Below are positions 9,289 to 17,979 of a DNA stretch of 64,000 nucleotides, piece after piece. This DNA comes from Denitromonas halophila (GTDB lineage Bacteria > Pseudomonadota > Gammaproteobacteria > Burkholderiales > Rhodocyclaceae). The stretch spans positions 124,001-188,000 of the forward strand of contig NZ_VMNK01000015.1 of NCBI RefSeq assembly GCF_007625155.1, written 5' to 3'. The notes beneath the pieces were generated by a model. The model saw only the letters and a program-made list of their open reading frames with translations. It made no database searches and had not been told where the DNA came from. A program made the translations under genes and the position numbers. How positions within the stretch are numbered: position 1 is the first letter of the stretch; every line of letters starts with the position of its first letter.

Positions 9289-10311
9289 ATGGCGATGGAA
9301 CAACGCAAACTGATGATGATTGGCGGTGGCGCGGTGGTGGCGCTCGTGGTCGGCTGGTTGGTCTTGTCGAATGTGGCGGCGTCCAAGGCCGAAGCGGCGA
9401 TCAACGGCGCGCTCGATCAGCACGGCATGCGCGGTCAGGTGTCGTGGCAGGGCGTCTCGGCGTCGCCGCTGGGCGGCAGCGTACATTTGGACGACGTGCG
9501 TATCGAAGAGGTACCGGGTGCGGGCGTGGTGCATATCGTACGGGTGGATATCGATGATTTTGTCGATGAGCCACGGCGCAAGCGGGCCGAGCTGCGGATG
9601 AGCGGTGTCGCTACCAGCGACGGGTTCAGCCCCTTGGGCGATGTGGCGTTCGTCCAGGCCAGCGGGCGTTCGCAGTTGCCGCCGGCCACCATCGTGATGC
9701 AGTGGCGCATGGATCTGGATGACGACACGCTGACACTGGCCTTGGAAGTGGATCAGCCCGAAGTGATGAAGGCGCGTCTTGACCTGGCGCTTGAGCGCGT
9801 TGCTGCGCTCGCGCGATTGTCCGACGGCGGGGCGGCCCCCTCCGCGTTCGCCATGCCTGGCGCGGGTGGGCCGCGCGGGCGTCGTGGTGGACCGCCGCCG
9901 GGGCTGGGGATGGCCTTCCAGATGCTCGAATTGATGGGTGAGGTGCGGCTCAAGCAGCTTGAGGCAGCCCTGCATGACGACGGCTACATCAAGCGCAGCA
10001 TCGCGTTGCACAAGCGCTACGCGATTCCGGTGTTGCCGACCGAAGGCAAGGCAGCGACGCAGCGGGACGTGCGCTTCAAGTCCGATATCGACACGGCGCA
10101 ACGTGATTGTGAAAAGGACTTGCCGGTGACCGATGTTGGTGATCGCAAAAAGGCCTGCGCCACGCTGATCGAGTTCATCAGCGGCGAGGACGACAGCATT
10201 CGGCTGACGCTCAGTCCGGAGCGTTCGGTGTCTTTCTCGGAACTGATCGAGCAGGCCATGCAGGCGCCGGCCCGGCTGGCGCCCCTGCTGCGTCCTGAAA
10301 TCGGTTCCTGA
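9289..10311 (+). CDS. Membrane-anchored protein of unknown function (AsmA/DUF945-like topology)
   Basis: 340 residues: one N-terminal membrane helix (about 9-30, GGGAVVALVVGWLVLSNVAA) and a large, presumably periplasmic domain starting with an AsmA-like strand pattern (QVSWQGVSASPLGGSVHLDDVRIEE). A Gly/Arg/Pro-rich low-complexity patch occurs around residues 190-205 (GGPRGRRGGPPPG). Three Cys are present near residues 270-290. The family was not recognised; topology resembles single-span envelope proteins. It begins 10 bp after the preceding exported protein, so it is probably in the same operon. Confidence 0.65.
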   Translation: MAMEQRKLMMIGGGAVVALVVGWLVLSNVAASKAEAAINGALDQHGMRGQVSWQGVSASPLGGSVHLDDVRIEEVPGAGVVHIVRVDIDDFVDEPRRKRAELRMSGVATSDGFSPLGDVAFVQASGRSQLPPATIVMQWRMDLDDDTLTLALEVDQPEVMKARLDLALERVAALARLSDGGAAPSAFAMPGAGGPRGRRGGPPPGLGMAFQMLELMGEVRLKQLEAALHDDGYIKRSIALHKRYAIPVLPTEGKAATQRDVRFKSDIDTAQRDCEKDLPVTDVGDRKKACATLIEFISGEDDSIRLTLSPERSVSFSELIEQAMQAPARLAPLLRPEIGS

Positions 10312-10322
10312 GTCGCGCCCGT

Positions 10323-10718
10323 TCAGCCGGCCTGCATTCGCAGCAGTTCACGCAGATCAAGTGGCACGCTTTCACCGGGGCGGCGCGCGTCGCCAGAGGC
10401 GTTGAGCAGGGTCTCCAGCGTGCGTTGGAGATGGCCCGGGTAGGGCAGCATGGTGCCGAGAAAACGGACGGCATCGTCCTGCTGGATCATGATCGTCGGG
10501 AAGTTTTCGATGTCCATGTCGTCGGCCCAGTCGGCATGGGTTTCGATGTCCACCCACAGAAATGCCGCCTGCGGAAACTGCGCCTGCATGGAGGCGAAGC
10601 TGTCGTGATAGTCGCGGCAGGTGCCGCACCATTCGGCGCACAGGCAGGCCACCAGCCACTCGCACGAGAGGGCGTCGGTGACGGCGGCGGGGTCGGCTAG
10701 ATCGACGAGGGCGTTCAT
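10323..10718 (-). CDS. Thioredoxin-family protein
   Basis: 131-residue thioredoxin fold without an export signal. The active-site CxxC reads AEWCGTCRDY, with the Cys pair near residues 33-36. The cis-Pro region is NFPTIMI. CGTC instead of CGPC suggests an altered redox potential. The ATG at 10718 starts the conserved domain (MNALVDL); the frame stays open further upstream but without homology-like sequence. Its stop lies 11 bp from the convergent stop of the preceding gene. Probably a cytoplasmic thiol-disulfide reductant; the substrate is unknown. Confidence 0.75.
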   Translation of the reverse strand: MNALVDLADPAAVTDALSCEWLVACLCAEWCGTCRDYHDSFASMQAQFPQAAFLWVDIETHADWADDMDIENFPTIMIQQDDAVRFLGTMLPYPGHLQRTLETLLNASGDARRPGESVPLDLRELLRMQAG

Positions 10719-10828
10719 GGGCTGTGTGGCGATGGGTCCGAGCCTCCCGCTTATACCGTATCTGCCGCGGGCGCGCCATGTTGCCGTCGGGCTTGCCAGC
10801 CGCTGCCAGGAGCGTATCGTTCGCCGCC

Positions 10829-12004
10829 ATGAATCTTGCTGATCGTTTCTTCGCCCTGCAGCATTGTCTGGACGTCCATGCCGATCTCTGGCGCCCGCGG
10901 CCGTTTTGTGTCGAGGCGCCTGACTGGGTGGCGCGCTATCCGGCGCTTGAAGCAGATATGCTGGCCTTGTCCGATGATGACGTGGCCGCACTGGGCGCCG
11001 ATGACACCGCACGCCTGGCCTGGGTGGCGTCGCGTGTGCCGGTTTTGGGCGATTTGCTGGCTCTGACGACGGTGCCACGATGCGAACCACGGCCGTTGCC
11101 ACCCTGCGATGCGCATTTCGATTGGGCGATTCCGGGGCGCAAGCGTGAGCAGATTGAAGCCTTCGCGGCCGCGCTTGATCCTGTCGAGGCGCCGGTGCTG
11201 GAGTGGTGCGCCGGCAAGGGGCATCTCGGACGACGCCTGGCGATGCAGGGCGCGGGTTCAGTGACCAGTCTGGAAATTGATCCGGTGCTTTGCGCCCAGA
11301 GTGCCTTGTTGGCGACGCGCGCGCGGTTGGCACAACACATGGTCTGCGCCGATGCCTTGTCGGCGGACGGGCAGTCGCGCGTGGCGACGCACCATGTGGT
11401 GGCCTTGCACGCCTGTGGCGAATTGCATCGCAGCCTGGTGCGCGGCGCGGCGGCGGGTGTGGCAGCGGGGTTCAGTATTGCGCCGTGTTGCTATGACCGA
11501 GGCGTGACGGGCGACTTCCTGCCGGTGTCGACGGCCGCGACGCTGAGGCTGGATGCGGGCGATTTGCGTCTGGCGATCACCGAGTCGGTGACGGCCACTG
11601 AGCGCGAACGACGCCAGCATGCGCAGGACAGTGCGTTCAAGCTGGGTTTCATCGCGCTGCGTGCGGCGCTTGAAGGTGGTGGGTATCGTCCGTTCCGGCC
11701 GGTGCCCGCGGCATGGGTGCGCTCAGGATTCGAAGGTTTTTGTCGGGAACTGGCCGCACGCGAAGCAGTAGTGCTACCCGGCGCGGTGAATTGGGATGAA
11801 TGGCAGGCTGTCGGCTGGGCGCGTCATGCGCAGGTGCTGCGCTACGACCTGGTACGCCATGTGTTTCGGCGGGCGCTGGAGTTGTGGCTGGTGAGCGATC
11901 TGGCGCTCGGCCTGGAAGCGGCGGGCTACCGGGCGAGAGTCGGGGTGTTCTGCGATCGGGCGATCACGCCGCGCAACCTGCTGGTGCAGGCTGCGCGCGC
12001 TTAG
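10829..12004 (+). CDS. SAM-dependent methyltransferase (METTL25-like domain)
   Basis: 391 residues. A class I methyltransferase fold lies centrally: motif I VLEWCAGKGHLGRRLA (about residue 130) and an acidic motif II SLEIDP. The signature HACGELH followed by IAPCCYDR is typical of the methyltransferase family related to eukaryotic METTL25 and RRP8-like proteins, and suggests an RNA or protein substrate rather than a small molecule. The start is the ATG at 10829; an upstream in-frame start at 10724 would overlap the divergent thioredoxin gene region. Convergent with the helicase gene (9-bp gap). Substrate unknown. Confidence 0.7.
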   Translation: MNLADRFFALQHCLDVHADLWRPRPFCVEAPDWVARYPALEADMLALSDDDVAALGADDTARLAWVASRVPVLGDLLALTTVPRCEPRPLPPCDAHFDWAIPGRKREQIEAFAAALDPVEAPVLEWCAGKGHLGRRLAMQGAGSVTSLEIDPVLCAQSALLATRARLAQHMVCADALSADGQSRVATHHVVALHACGELHRSLVRGAAAGVAAGFSIAPCCYDRGVTGDFLPVSTAATLRLDAGDLRLAITESVTATERERRQHAQDSAFKLGFIALRAALEGGGYRPFRPVPAAWVRSGFEGFCRELAAREAVVLPGAVNWDEWQAVGWARHAQVLRYDLVRHVFRRALELWLVSDLALGLEAAGYRARVGVFCDRAITPRNLLVQAARA

Positions 12005-12013
12005 TTCGCCGGA

Positions 12014-13813
12014 TTATTCCTTGGGACGCTTGATGAAGGGCTTGCCGCCTTTGAAGGGCTTCTTGCCCGGTGCGCCCGGTGCACCCGGCCGCTTGCTTGC
12101 GCCCGGTTTGGTGCCAAAACGCTTGGCCGGCATCGGTGTCGAGTCGTCGGCCTGAATCTGCAGCGCCTGCTGGCATACGCGGGTGCGCTTCAGCGTGGCG
12201 AGCGTTTCGTTGGACAGGTCGCTCGGCAGCTCGACCAGGCTGAAATCGTCGAACAGGTGAATCTGGCCGATCTGACCGCCCGACAAGCCGCCTTCGTTGG
12301 CGATGGCGCCGACGATTTCTTTGGGTGTGACGCCGTGCTGGCGACCGACTTCGATACGGTAGGGTCGCAGCTTGCCATCGGCGGCGTCGCGGCGACGGCC
12401 GGGGGCTTCGTCGCGTTTCTCGCGCGGCGCGCGGGCGTCCGGTGCGCGAACTTCACTGGTGGTGGGCAAATCGCTGCCTTTGGTGTTGTCGAGCTGCAGC
12501 GGCTTGTCGCGCTGGGCGATAAAGGCCAGGGCAGCGGCAATCGAGTGCGCTTTCAAGTCGTTTTCGTCACGCAACTGGCCGACCACTTCCATGAAGAAAT
12601 GCAGCTCTTCCTTTTCCAGGACGTCGAGTACTTCTTGTTTGAACTTGGAGACGCGGCGATCAGCCATCTCGCTGCGCGTGGGCAGCGTGAGCAGGGCGAT
12701 TTTCTGGCGGGTGGCGTGCTCGATGGCTCGCAGCATGCGTTGTTCGCGTGCGGTGATGAACAGAATCGCGTGACCGGTGCGCCCGGCGCGGCCGGTACGT
12801 CCGATACGGTGTACATAGGCCTCGGTGTCGTAGGGCACGTCGTAGTTGATGACGTGGCTGACACGCGGCACGTCGAGGCCGCGGGCGGCGACGTCGGTGG
12901 CCACGACGATGTCGATCTGGCCGGATTTGAGCTGGTTGACTACCCGCTCGCGAAGGCCTTGAGTCATGTCACCGTTAAGCGCAGCGGCGGCGTGGCCACG
13001 GGCTTCGAGCTTGTTGGCCAGCTCATCGGTGGCGACCTTGGTGCGCACAAAGATGATGGCCGCGTCGAGCTCGTCTTCGGCTTCGAGGATGCGGGTCAGC
13101 ACGTCGAGCTTGTCGTGGCCGCGCACCATCCAGTAGCTCTGGCGAATGGCAGCAACGGTGCTGGTGGCCGATTTGATCTTGACCTCGATCGGATTGCGCT
13201 GGTGGCGCTGGGCGACGCTGCGGATGACCGAAGGCATGGTCGCCGAGAACAGCGCGGTCTGGCGGGTGCTCGGGGTGTGGCTGAGAATCCATTCCACGTC
13301 TTCGATGAAGCCCATGCGCAGCATTTCGTCGGCTTCGTCGAGCACCATGACTTTCAGTTCGTCGAGCTTGAGGCTGCCACGCTTGAGGTGGTCCATCAGG
13401 CGACCCGGCGTGCCGACGATGACTTGCGCGCCGCGCGACAGTTGGCGCAGCTGGACGACCATGCTCTGGCCACCGTAGAGCGGCACCACATGGAAGTCGC
13501 GCAGGTAACGGGCGTAGGTCTGGAAGGCTTCGGCCACCTGGATGGCGAGCTCGCGCGTGGGGGTCAGCACCAGCACTTGCGGGATGCGGCGCGAGGCGTC
13601 GATGAGCTCGAGCGCGGGCAGCGCAAAGGCGGCGGTTTTACCGGTGCCGGTCTGGGCTTCGCCGAGCAGATCGCCGCCGGCCATCAGGTGAGGAATACAT
13701 GCCGCCTGGATGGGCGAGGGGGTTTCGTAGCCGATTTCTGACAGTGCGGTCAGAACGGGGGCGGATAGCCCCAGGGCGGCGAAGGTAGTGGGTGTCGGGT
13801 CGGACGTTGTCAT
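12014..13813 (-). CDS. deaD: DEAD-box ATP-dependent RNA helicase, DeaD/CsdA type
   Basis: 599 residues with all core motifs: Q motif near residue 10-35 (FAALGLSAPV... TPSPIQ), I AQTGTGKT, Ia PTRELAIQ, II VLDEADEM, III SAT, V ATDVAARGLDVPRV and VI HRIGRTGRAGRTG. After the two RecA lobes comes a DbpA-type RNA-binding RRM (about 480-555, YRIEVGRQHGVTPKEIVGAIANEGG). A basic, Gly/Pro/Lys-rich tail follows (KRPGAPGAPGKKPFKGG). This architecture matches DeaD/CsdA, which unwinds structured RNA in ribosome assembly and cold adaptation. Monocistronic by position. Confidence 0.9.
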   Translation of the reverse strand: MTTSDPTPTTFAALGLSAPVLTALSEIGYETPSPIQAACIPHLMAGGDLLGEAQTGTGKTAAFALPALELIDASRRIPQVLVLTPTRELAIQVAEAFQTYARYLRDFHVVPLYGGQSMVVQLRQLSRGAQVIVGTPGRLMDHLKRGSLKLDELKVMVLDEADEMLRMGFIEDVEWILSHTPSTRQTALFSATMPSVIRSVAQRHQRNPIEVKIKSATSTVAAIRQSYWMVRGHDKLDVLTRILEAEDELDAAIIFVRTKVATDELANKLEARGHAAAALNGDMTQGLRERVVNQLKSGQIDIVVATDVAARGLDVPRVSHVINYDVPYDTEAYVHRIGRTGRAGRTGHAILFITAREQRMLRAIEHATRQKIALLTLPTRSEMADRRVSKFKQEVLDVLEKEELHFFMEVVGQLRDENDLKAHSIAAALAFIAQRDKPLQLDNTKGSDLPTTSEVRAPDARAPREKRDEAPGRRRDAADGKLRPYRIEVGRQHGVTPKEIVGAIANEGGLSGGQIGQIHLFDDFSLVELPSDLSNETLATLKRTRVCQQALQIQADDSTPMPAKRFGTKPGASKRPGAPGAPGKKPFKGGKPFIKRPKE

Positions 13814-13967
13814 GCGGGTCTCGTGGTTTCTGGCATCCCCGGACGCAACGGGCGACGGGAAAACCGATCAGTATCCTCGATAACGCGCTGAAAGTAAAAT
13901 GAATTCCTGAGATGGTGCAGTGCACCGCGCCCGAGGTGCGCCGGGCGCTATTCCGTCGTCTTGACGG

Positions 13968-13994
13968 ACGCACCGGCCGTGGTGGCCGGTGCGT
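13968..13994 (-). terminator. GC-rich hairpin downstream of the PhoH-like gene
   Basis: An 11-bp perfect stem (ACGCACCGGCC / GGCCGGTGCGT) with a 5-nt loop starts 10 bp beyond the stop of the leftward PIN-PhoH gene. There is no clear U-tract, so it may act as a 3'-end stabiliser or a weak terminator. Confidence 0.5.
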
Positions 13995-14003
13995 TGCGCG
14001 GGT

Positions 14004-15416
14004 TTAGAGCACTTCTGCTGCGTGATCTGCCAGGCGCGAGCGTTCGCCTCGTTGCAGGGTGATGTGACCCGAGTGCGGCCAGCCTTTGAAGCGATCGACG
14101 ACGAAGGTCAGGCCGGAGCTGCCTTCGGTGAGGTAGGGCGTGTCGATCTGGGCAATGTTGCCAAGGCAGACTACCTTGGTGCCCGGGCCGGCGCGGGTGA
14201 CGAGCGTCTTCATTTGCTTGGGGGTGAGGTTCTGCGCTTCATCGATGATCAGATACTTGTTGATGAAGGTGCGCCCGCGCATGAAGTTGAGGCTCTTGAC
14301 CTTGACCCGCGAGCGGATGAGGTCATGTGCCGCGGCGCGTCCCCACTCGCCGCCCTCGCTGGTGGCACCGTTGAGCACGTCGAGGTTGTCTTCGAGTGCG
14401 CCCATCCAGGGCGTCATCTTTTCTTCTTCGGTGCCGGGCAGGAAGCCGATGTCTTCGCCGACGGGTACCGTCACCCGGGTCATGATGATTTCGCTGTAGC
14501 GCTTCGCGTCGAGCACTTGGGTGAGGCCGGCGGCGAGTGTCAGGAGCGTCTTGCCGGTGCCAGCCTGGCCGAGCAGGGTGACGAAGTCGATCTCGGGGTT
14601 CATCAGCAGGTTGAGCGCGAAATTCTGCTCGCGGTTCCGCGCGGTGATGCCCCAGATGTTGTTCTTTTGATGGCTGAAGTCGGTGAGGGTTTCGAGCACC
14701 ACGGTGGGGCCGTCGCACTCGGTGACCCAGGCGTCGAAGGGGGGCTCGGAGGTGGTGTCGAAAACGAATTCGTTGTGGCTGAGTGAATCGGCCAGGGGGC
14801 CGCGCAGGCGGTAGTAAGTGTGGCGTTCGTCCTTCCAGGACTCGAGGTTGGCCCCGTGGGTTTCCCAGAAGTCGGCCGGAAGCTCGCGCGCACCGGAGTA
14901 CAGCAGATCGGTATCTTCAAGGACTTTGTCGTTGAAGTAGTCCTGCGCATCCAGCCCGAGCGCGCGTGCCTTGATGCGCATGTTGATGTCTTTTGACACC
15001 AGAATGACGGGCCGCTTGGGGAAGCGTTTGGCGAGGAAGCTGACCACCGCGAGGATGTGATTGTCGCCGCGTCCGGTGGGCAAGCCGGGCGGCAGATGCA
15101 GGTCGATGGCTTCGGTTTGCAGATACAGCCGGCCGGTGGCTTGTCGGCGAGACGGTTCGGTGAGGTCGATGCCTTCGTCGATACCGTTGGGGCAGGCGCG
15201 GACGATTTCGTCCATCATGCGGCTGGCCTGACGCGCGTTGCGGGCCACTTCCGACATGCCTTTCTTGTTTCCGTCGAGTTCCTCCAGCGTCATGATCGGG
15301 ACGTAGAGGTCGTGCTCTTCAAAGCGGTACAGACTGGTGGGGTCGTGCATCAGCACGTTGGTGTCGAGGATGAACAGCTTGGTTTTCACAGACTTCGATG
15401 CGCGTTTGGTGACCAT
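14004..15416 (-). CDS. PhoH-family ATPase with N-terminal PIN domain (YlaK-type)
   Basis: 470 residues. An N-terminal PIN nuclease-like domain (about 10-145) has conserved acidic residues (FILDTNVLMHD, MTLEELD, LVSKDINMRIKA). A PhoH ATPase domain (about 245-465) has Walker A LGQAGTGKT and Walker B YLIIDEAQNLTP. PIN-PhoH proteins are implicated in RNA cleavage/unwinding and toxin-antitoxin-like RNA regulation; the substrate here is not known. It stands alone between hairpins, 67 bp downstream of the bcp start region. Confidence 0.85.
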   Translation of the reverse strand: MVTKRASKSVKTKLFILDTNVLMHDPTSLYRFEEHDLYVPIMTLEELDGNKKGMSEVARNARQASRMMDEIVRACPNGIDEGIDLTEPSRRQATGRLYLQTEAIDLHLPPGLPTGRGDNHILAVVSFLAKRFPKRPVILVSKDINMRIKARALGLDAQDYFNDKVLEDTDLLYSGARELPADFWETHGANLESWKDERHTYYRLRGPLADSLSHNEFVFDTTSEPPFDAWVTECDGPTVVLETLTDFSHQKNNIWGITARNREQNFALNLLMNPEIDFVTLLGQAGTGKTLLTLAAGLTQVLDAKRYSEIIMTRVTVPVGEDIGFLPGTEEEKMTPWMGALEDNLDVLNGATSEGGEWGRAAAHDLIRSRVKVKSLNFMRGRTFINKYLIIDEAQNLTPKQMKTLVTRAGPGTKVVCLGNIAQIDTPYLTEGSSGLTFVVDRFKGWPHSGHITLQRGERSRLADHAAEVL

Positions 15417-15482
15417 GCGGGCTCCGGCAGGGAATCGGTGTTCTGAGGCCCGGTCGACATCTGTGCCGGGCCGGCCATGAGG

Positions 15483-15938
15483 TTAAAGCGACTGGACGAA
15501 GTTGAGCACCTCCTCGGCGTGAGTATTCACTTTGACTTTGCGCCACTCGCGCCGCACGACACCTTCGCGGTCGATGACGAAGGTGCTGCGTTCGATGCCG
15601 CGCACTTGTTTGCCGTACATGTTCTTCATCTTGATGACGTCAAACGCCTGGCAGGCGACTTCGTCGGCGTCTGACAACAGATCAAACGGCACGTCGAGCT
15701 TGGCCTTGAAGTGTTCATGCGACTTGAGGCTGTCGCGCGAGATGCCCAGCACCACGCAGCCGGCCTCGGCAAACTTCGGGTGAAGCACGCCAAAATCGCG
15801 GGTCTCGGTGGTGCAGCCGGGAGTGTTGTCTTTGGGGTAGAAGTAGAGCACCACGGTTTTGCCGTGCAGGTCGGCGAGCCGGATGGTTTGGTCGCCAGTG
15901 GCGGGCAGGGTGATGTCGGGGGCTGCTTGGTCGATCAT
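15483..15938 (-). CDS. bcp: Peroxiredoxin, Bcp/PrxQ family
   Basis: 151-residue thioredoxin-fold peroxidase that reduces hydrogen and organic peroxides. Peroxidatic C42 lies in YPKDNTPGCTTE. The resolving Cys expected five residues later is replaced by Arg (CTTETR). Only C61 and C96 remain, so it may work as a 1-Cys enzyme or use an atypical partner. The ATG at 15938 has AGGAG 5 nt upstream and is preferred to the ATG at 15965. Transcribed separately from its neighbours. Confidence 0.85.
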   Translation of the reverse strand: MIDQAAPDITLPATGDQTIRLADLHGKTVVLYFYPKDNTPGCTTETRDFGVLHPKFAEAGCVVLGISRDSLKSHEHFKAKLDVPFDLLSDADEVACQAFDVIKMKNMYGKQVRGIERSTFVIDREGVVRREWRKVKVNTHAEEVLNFVQSL

Positions 15939-16021
15939 GCATGCTCCTGTCGGTGAAGGCTTCACCGCAGGGTAATCGACATTCCATCACGATGACAAAC
16001 GCGCGTTGGCCCGCGCGTGCC

Positions 16022-16405
16022 TCAGGCCGGGTCGAACATCAGGGCGGCCGCGACCTTGCGGTTTTCGCCCATCAGAATGTTGTAGGTGCGGCAGGCGGCG
16101 GGGGTGTCCATGATCTCGAAACCCAGGCGCGCGTCAATCAGTGGCCGGAGCAGCGCGGCCGAGGGGAAGCGCTGACGGTTTCCCGTGCCGATGAGCACCA
16201 CGACGCAATCGAGTTTGGCCAGGGTGGCAAAGGCTGCTTCGCTCAGGGCCTCGAAACCGCCTGGCGCGGCCCAGTCGGACTGGATCTGGTCCGGCAGGAT
16301 GATCAGGCTGTTGCCGCGATGATCAACCCGATTGACCTGGACGTAGTCGGGGCCGTAACCGGTGATGACGTTCTGATCGGAAATGCTGTCTTGATGAAGG
16401 TTCAT
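16022..16405 (-). CDS. Mth938-like domain protein
   Basis: 127-residue protein of the Mth938/AAMDC (DUF498) family. The core reads LDCVVVLIGTGNRQRFPS ... and ARLGFEIMDTPAACRTYNILMGENRKVAAAL, which are the family's most conserved segments. Function is unproven; the fold is known from structures. Bacterial copies often sit near secretion or respiratory genes, without firm meaning. It is divergent from alaA, with about 140 bp of shared upstream region. Confidence 0.75.
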   Translation of the reverse strand: MNLHQDSISDQNVITGYGPDYVQVNRVDHRGNSLIILPDQIQSDWAAPGGFEALSEAAFATLAKLDCVVVLIGTGNRQRFPSAALLRPLIDARLGFEIMDTPAACRTYNILMGENRKVAAALMFDPA

Positions 16406-16542
16406 GGGCGGTGCACGATTTGGGCGGGATTTGCCCGGGGGCTGTGGCTTGGGGTAGATTACAATCTTTTGATTTTCTGGCCAAACGCAAGGCTTTTGCG
16501 TTGCAGCAATTATTGCGGTCAGTGTCCTTCGTACAGGGGAAG

Positions 16543-17853
16543 ATGATGAGCAAAACGCCCAATCTCAAGGTGGCAGAGCCGATCGGTGAAATGCAGGGCG
16601 CTGCCCGCGCCGACGCCGCCGCCTTGCGGGCGGTTCGCAAGTCTCACAAGCTGGCGGAGGTCTGCTACGACATCCGTGGCCCCGTCTTGCAGCGCGCCAA
16701 GCAGATGGAAGATGAAGGGCATCGCGTCACCAAGCTGAATATCGGCAATCTGGCGCACTTCGGCTTCGAAGCGCCCGAAGAGATCGTGGTCGATGTGATC
16801 CATAACCTGCGCGGTGCGGCAGGCTATTCGGATTCGAAAGGCCTGTTTTCGGCGCGCAAGGCGGTGATGCATTACTCTCAGCAAAAGAAGATTGCGGGGG
16901 TGGGCATTGAAGACATCTACATTGGCAACGGCGCGTCCGAGCTGATTGTCATGTCGATGCAGGCCCTGCTCAATAACGGCGACGAAGTGCTGGTGCCGGC
17001 GCCGGACTATCCGCTATGGACCGCTGCGGTCAGCCTCGGTGGCGGTGCGCCGGTGCATTACGTGTGTGATGAGCAGGCTGGCTGGTTACCCGATCTGGAC
17101 GATATCCGCCGCAAGCTCACGCCCAACACCCGCGCCATCGTCATCATCAACCCGAACAACCCGACCGGCGCGCTGTATCCCACCGCCTTTCTCGAGCAGT
17201 TGCTCGAGATCGCGCGTCAGCACCAGTTGATCGTGTTTGCCGATGAAATCTACGACAAGGTGCTCTACGACGGCGAAACCCACACCTCGATCGCCTCGCT
17301 GGCCGACGATGTGCTCTGCGTGACTTTCAATGGCTTGTCGAAAAACTACCGTGCCTGTGGTTATCGCGCGGGCTGGATGATCGTCTCGGGCGAGAAGCGT
17401 CATGCCCGCGACTACATCGAAGGGCTCGACATGCTGGCGTCGATGCGCCTGTGCGCCAACGTGCCGGCGCAGTGGGGTATCCAGACCGCGCTGGGCGGCT
17501 ATCAGAGCATCGAAGAGTTGATCGCCCCGGACGGCCGGCTGACCCGTCAGCGTGATTTGGCTTACGAGCTGATCACCCAGATTCCGGGGGTGAGTTGCGT
17601 CAAGCCCAAGGCCGCGCTGTACCTGTTCCCCAAGCTCGACCTGAACATGTATCCGATCGAGGACGACCAGGAGTTCATCCTGAAACTGCTCGAAGCCGAG
17701 AAGGTGCTGCTGGTGCAAGGCAGCGGCTTCAACTGGAAGCAGCCGGACCACTTCCGTCTGGTCTTCCTGCCGCACGAAGAGGATCTGCGCGATGCGGTCA
17801 GTCGTATCGCCCGCTTCCTCGAGAGTTATCGCAAGGGGCTTCATCGTAGCTGA
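16543..17853 (+). CDS. alaA: Glutamate-pyruvate aminotransferase AlaA
   Basis: 436-residue PLP-dependent class I/II aminotransferase. It carries long stretches typical of AlaA: ENVCYDIRGPVL-like (EVCYDIRGPVLQRAK), VPAPDYPLWTAAVSLGG, IINPNNPTGALYP, FADEIYDKVLYD, FNGLSKNYRACGYRAGWM (PLP Lys in GLSKNYR) and SMRLCANVPAQWGIQTALGGYQS. It makes alanine from pyruvate and glutamate. Relative to Escherichia coli it has an N-terminal extension of about 25 residues. Tandem ATGs at 16543/16546 follow GGGGA; the second gives better spacing. It is followed by a strong hairpin, then hom and thrC, a common order in this group. Confidence 0.9.
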   Translation: MMSKTPNLKVAEPIGEMQGAARADAAALRAVRKSHKLAEVCYDIRGPVLQRAKQMEDEGHRVTKLNIGNLAHFGFEAPEEIVVDVIHNLRGAAGYSDSKGLFSARKAVMHYSQQKKIAGVGIEDIYIGNGASELIVMSMQALLNNGDEVLVPAPDYPLWTAAVSLGGGAPVHYVCDEQAGWLPDLDDIRRKLTPNTRAIVIINPNNPTGALYPTAFLEQLLEIARQHQLIVFADEIYDKVLYDGETHTSIASLADDVLCVTFNGLSKNYRACGYRAGWMIVSGEKRHARDYIEGLDMLASMRLCANVPAQWGIQTALGGYQSIEELIAPDGRLTRQRDLAYELITQIPGVSCVKPKAALYLFPKLDLNMYPIEDDQEFILKLLEAEKVLLVQGSGFNWKQPDHFRLVFLPHEEDLRDAVSRIARFLESYRKGLHRS

Positions 17854-17878
17854 TGGCCCGCCGCGTCTGATTTGAATC

Positions 17879-17916
17879 GCGCGGCCACCACGGTCGTCCG
17901 GCTGTGGTGGCCGCGC
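17879..17916 (+). terminator. Hairpin terminator after alaA
   Basis: A perfect 13-bp GC-rich stem (GCGCGGCCACCAC / GTGGTGGCCGCGC) with a 12-nt loop lies 25 bp past the alaA stop and is followed by TTAT. It probably separates alaA from hom. Confidence 0.6.
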
Positions 17917-17979
17917 TTATGTTCCCCTGCGGTGCAGGGGGTGTTGACCACGTTGTACTGACTTCAAGAAAACTCTGCG

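Noticed and set aside
7425-9404. 659-codon leftward frame opposite the proline-rich protein
   Set aside because: Arises from the GC-rich codon bias of the sense gene; the Arg-rich stretch mirrors the Pro repeats.
12257-13741. 494-codon rightward frame opposite the DEAD-box helicase
   Set aside because: Mirror frame of a fully conserved helicase; Gly/Asp/Val-rich with no motif.
13814-14003. Cold-shock-type leader of the helicase gene
   Set aside because: A leader of suitable length exists, but I could not identify a specific conserved element.
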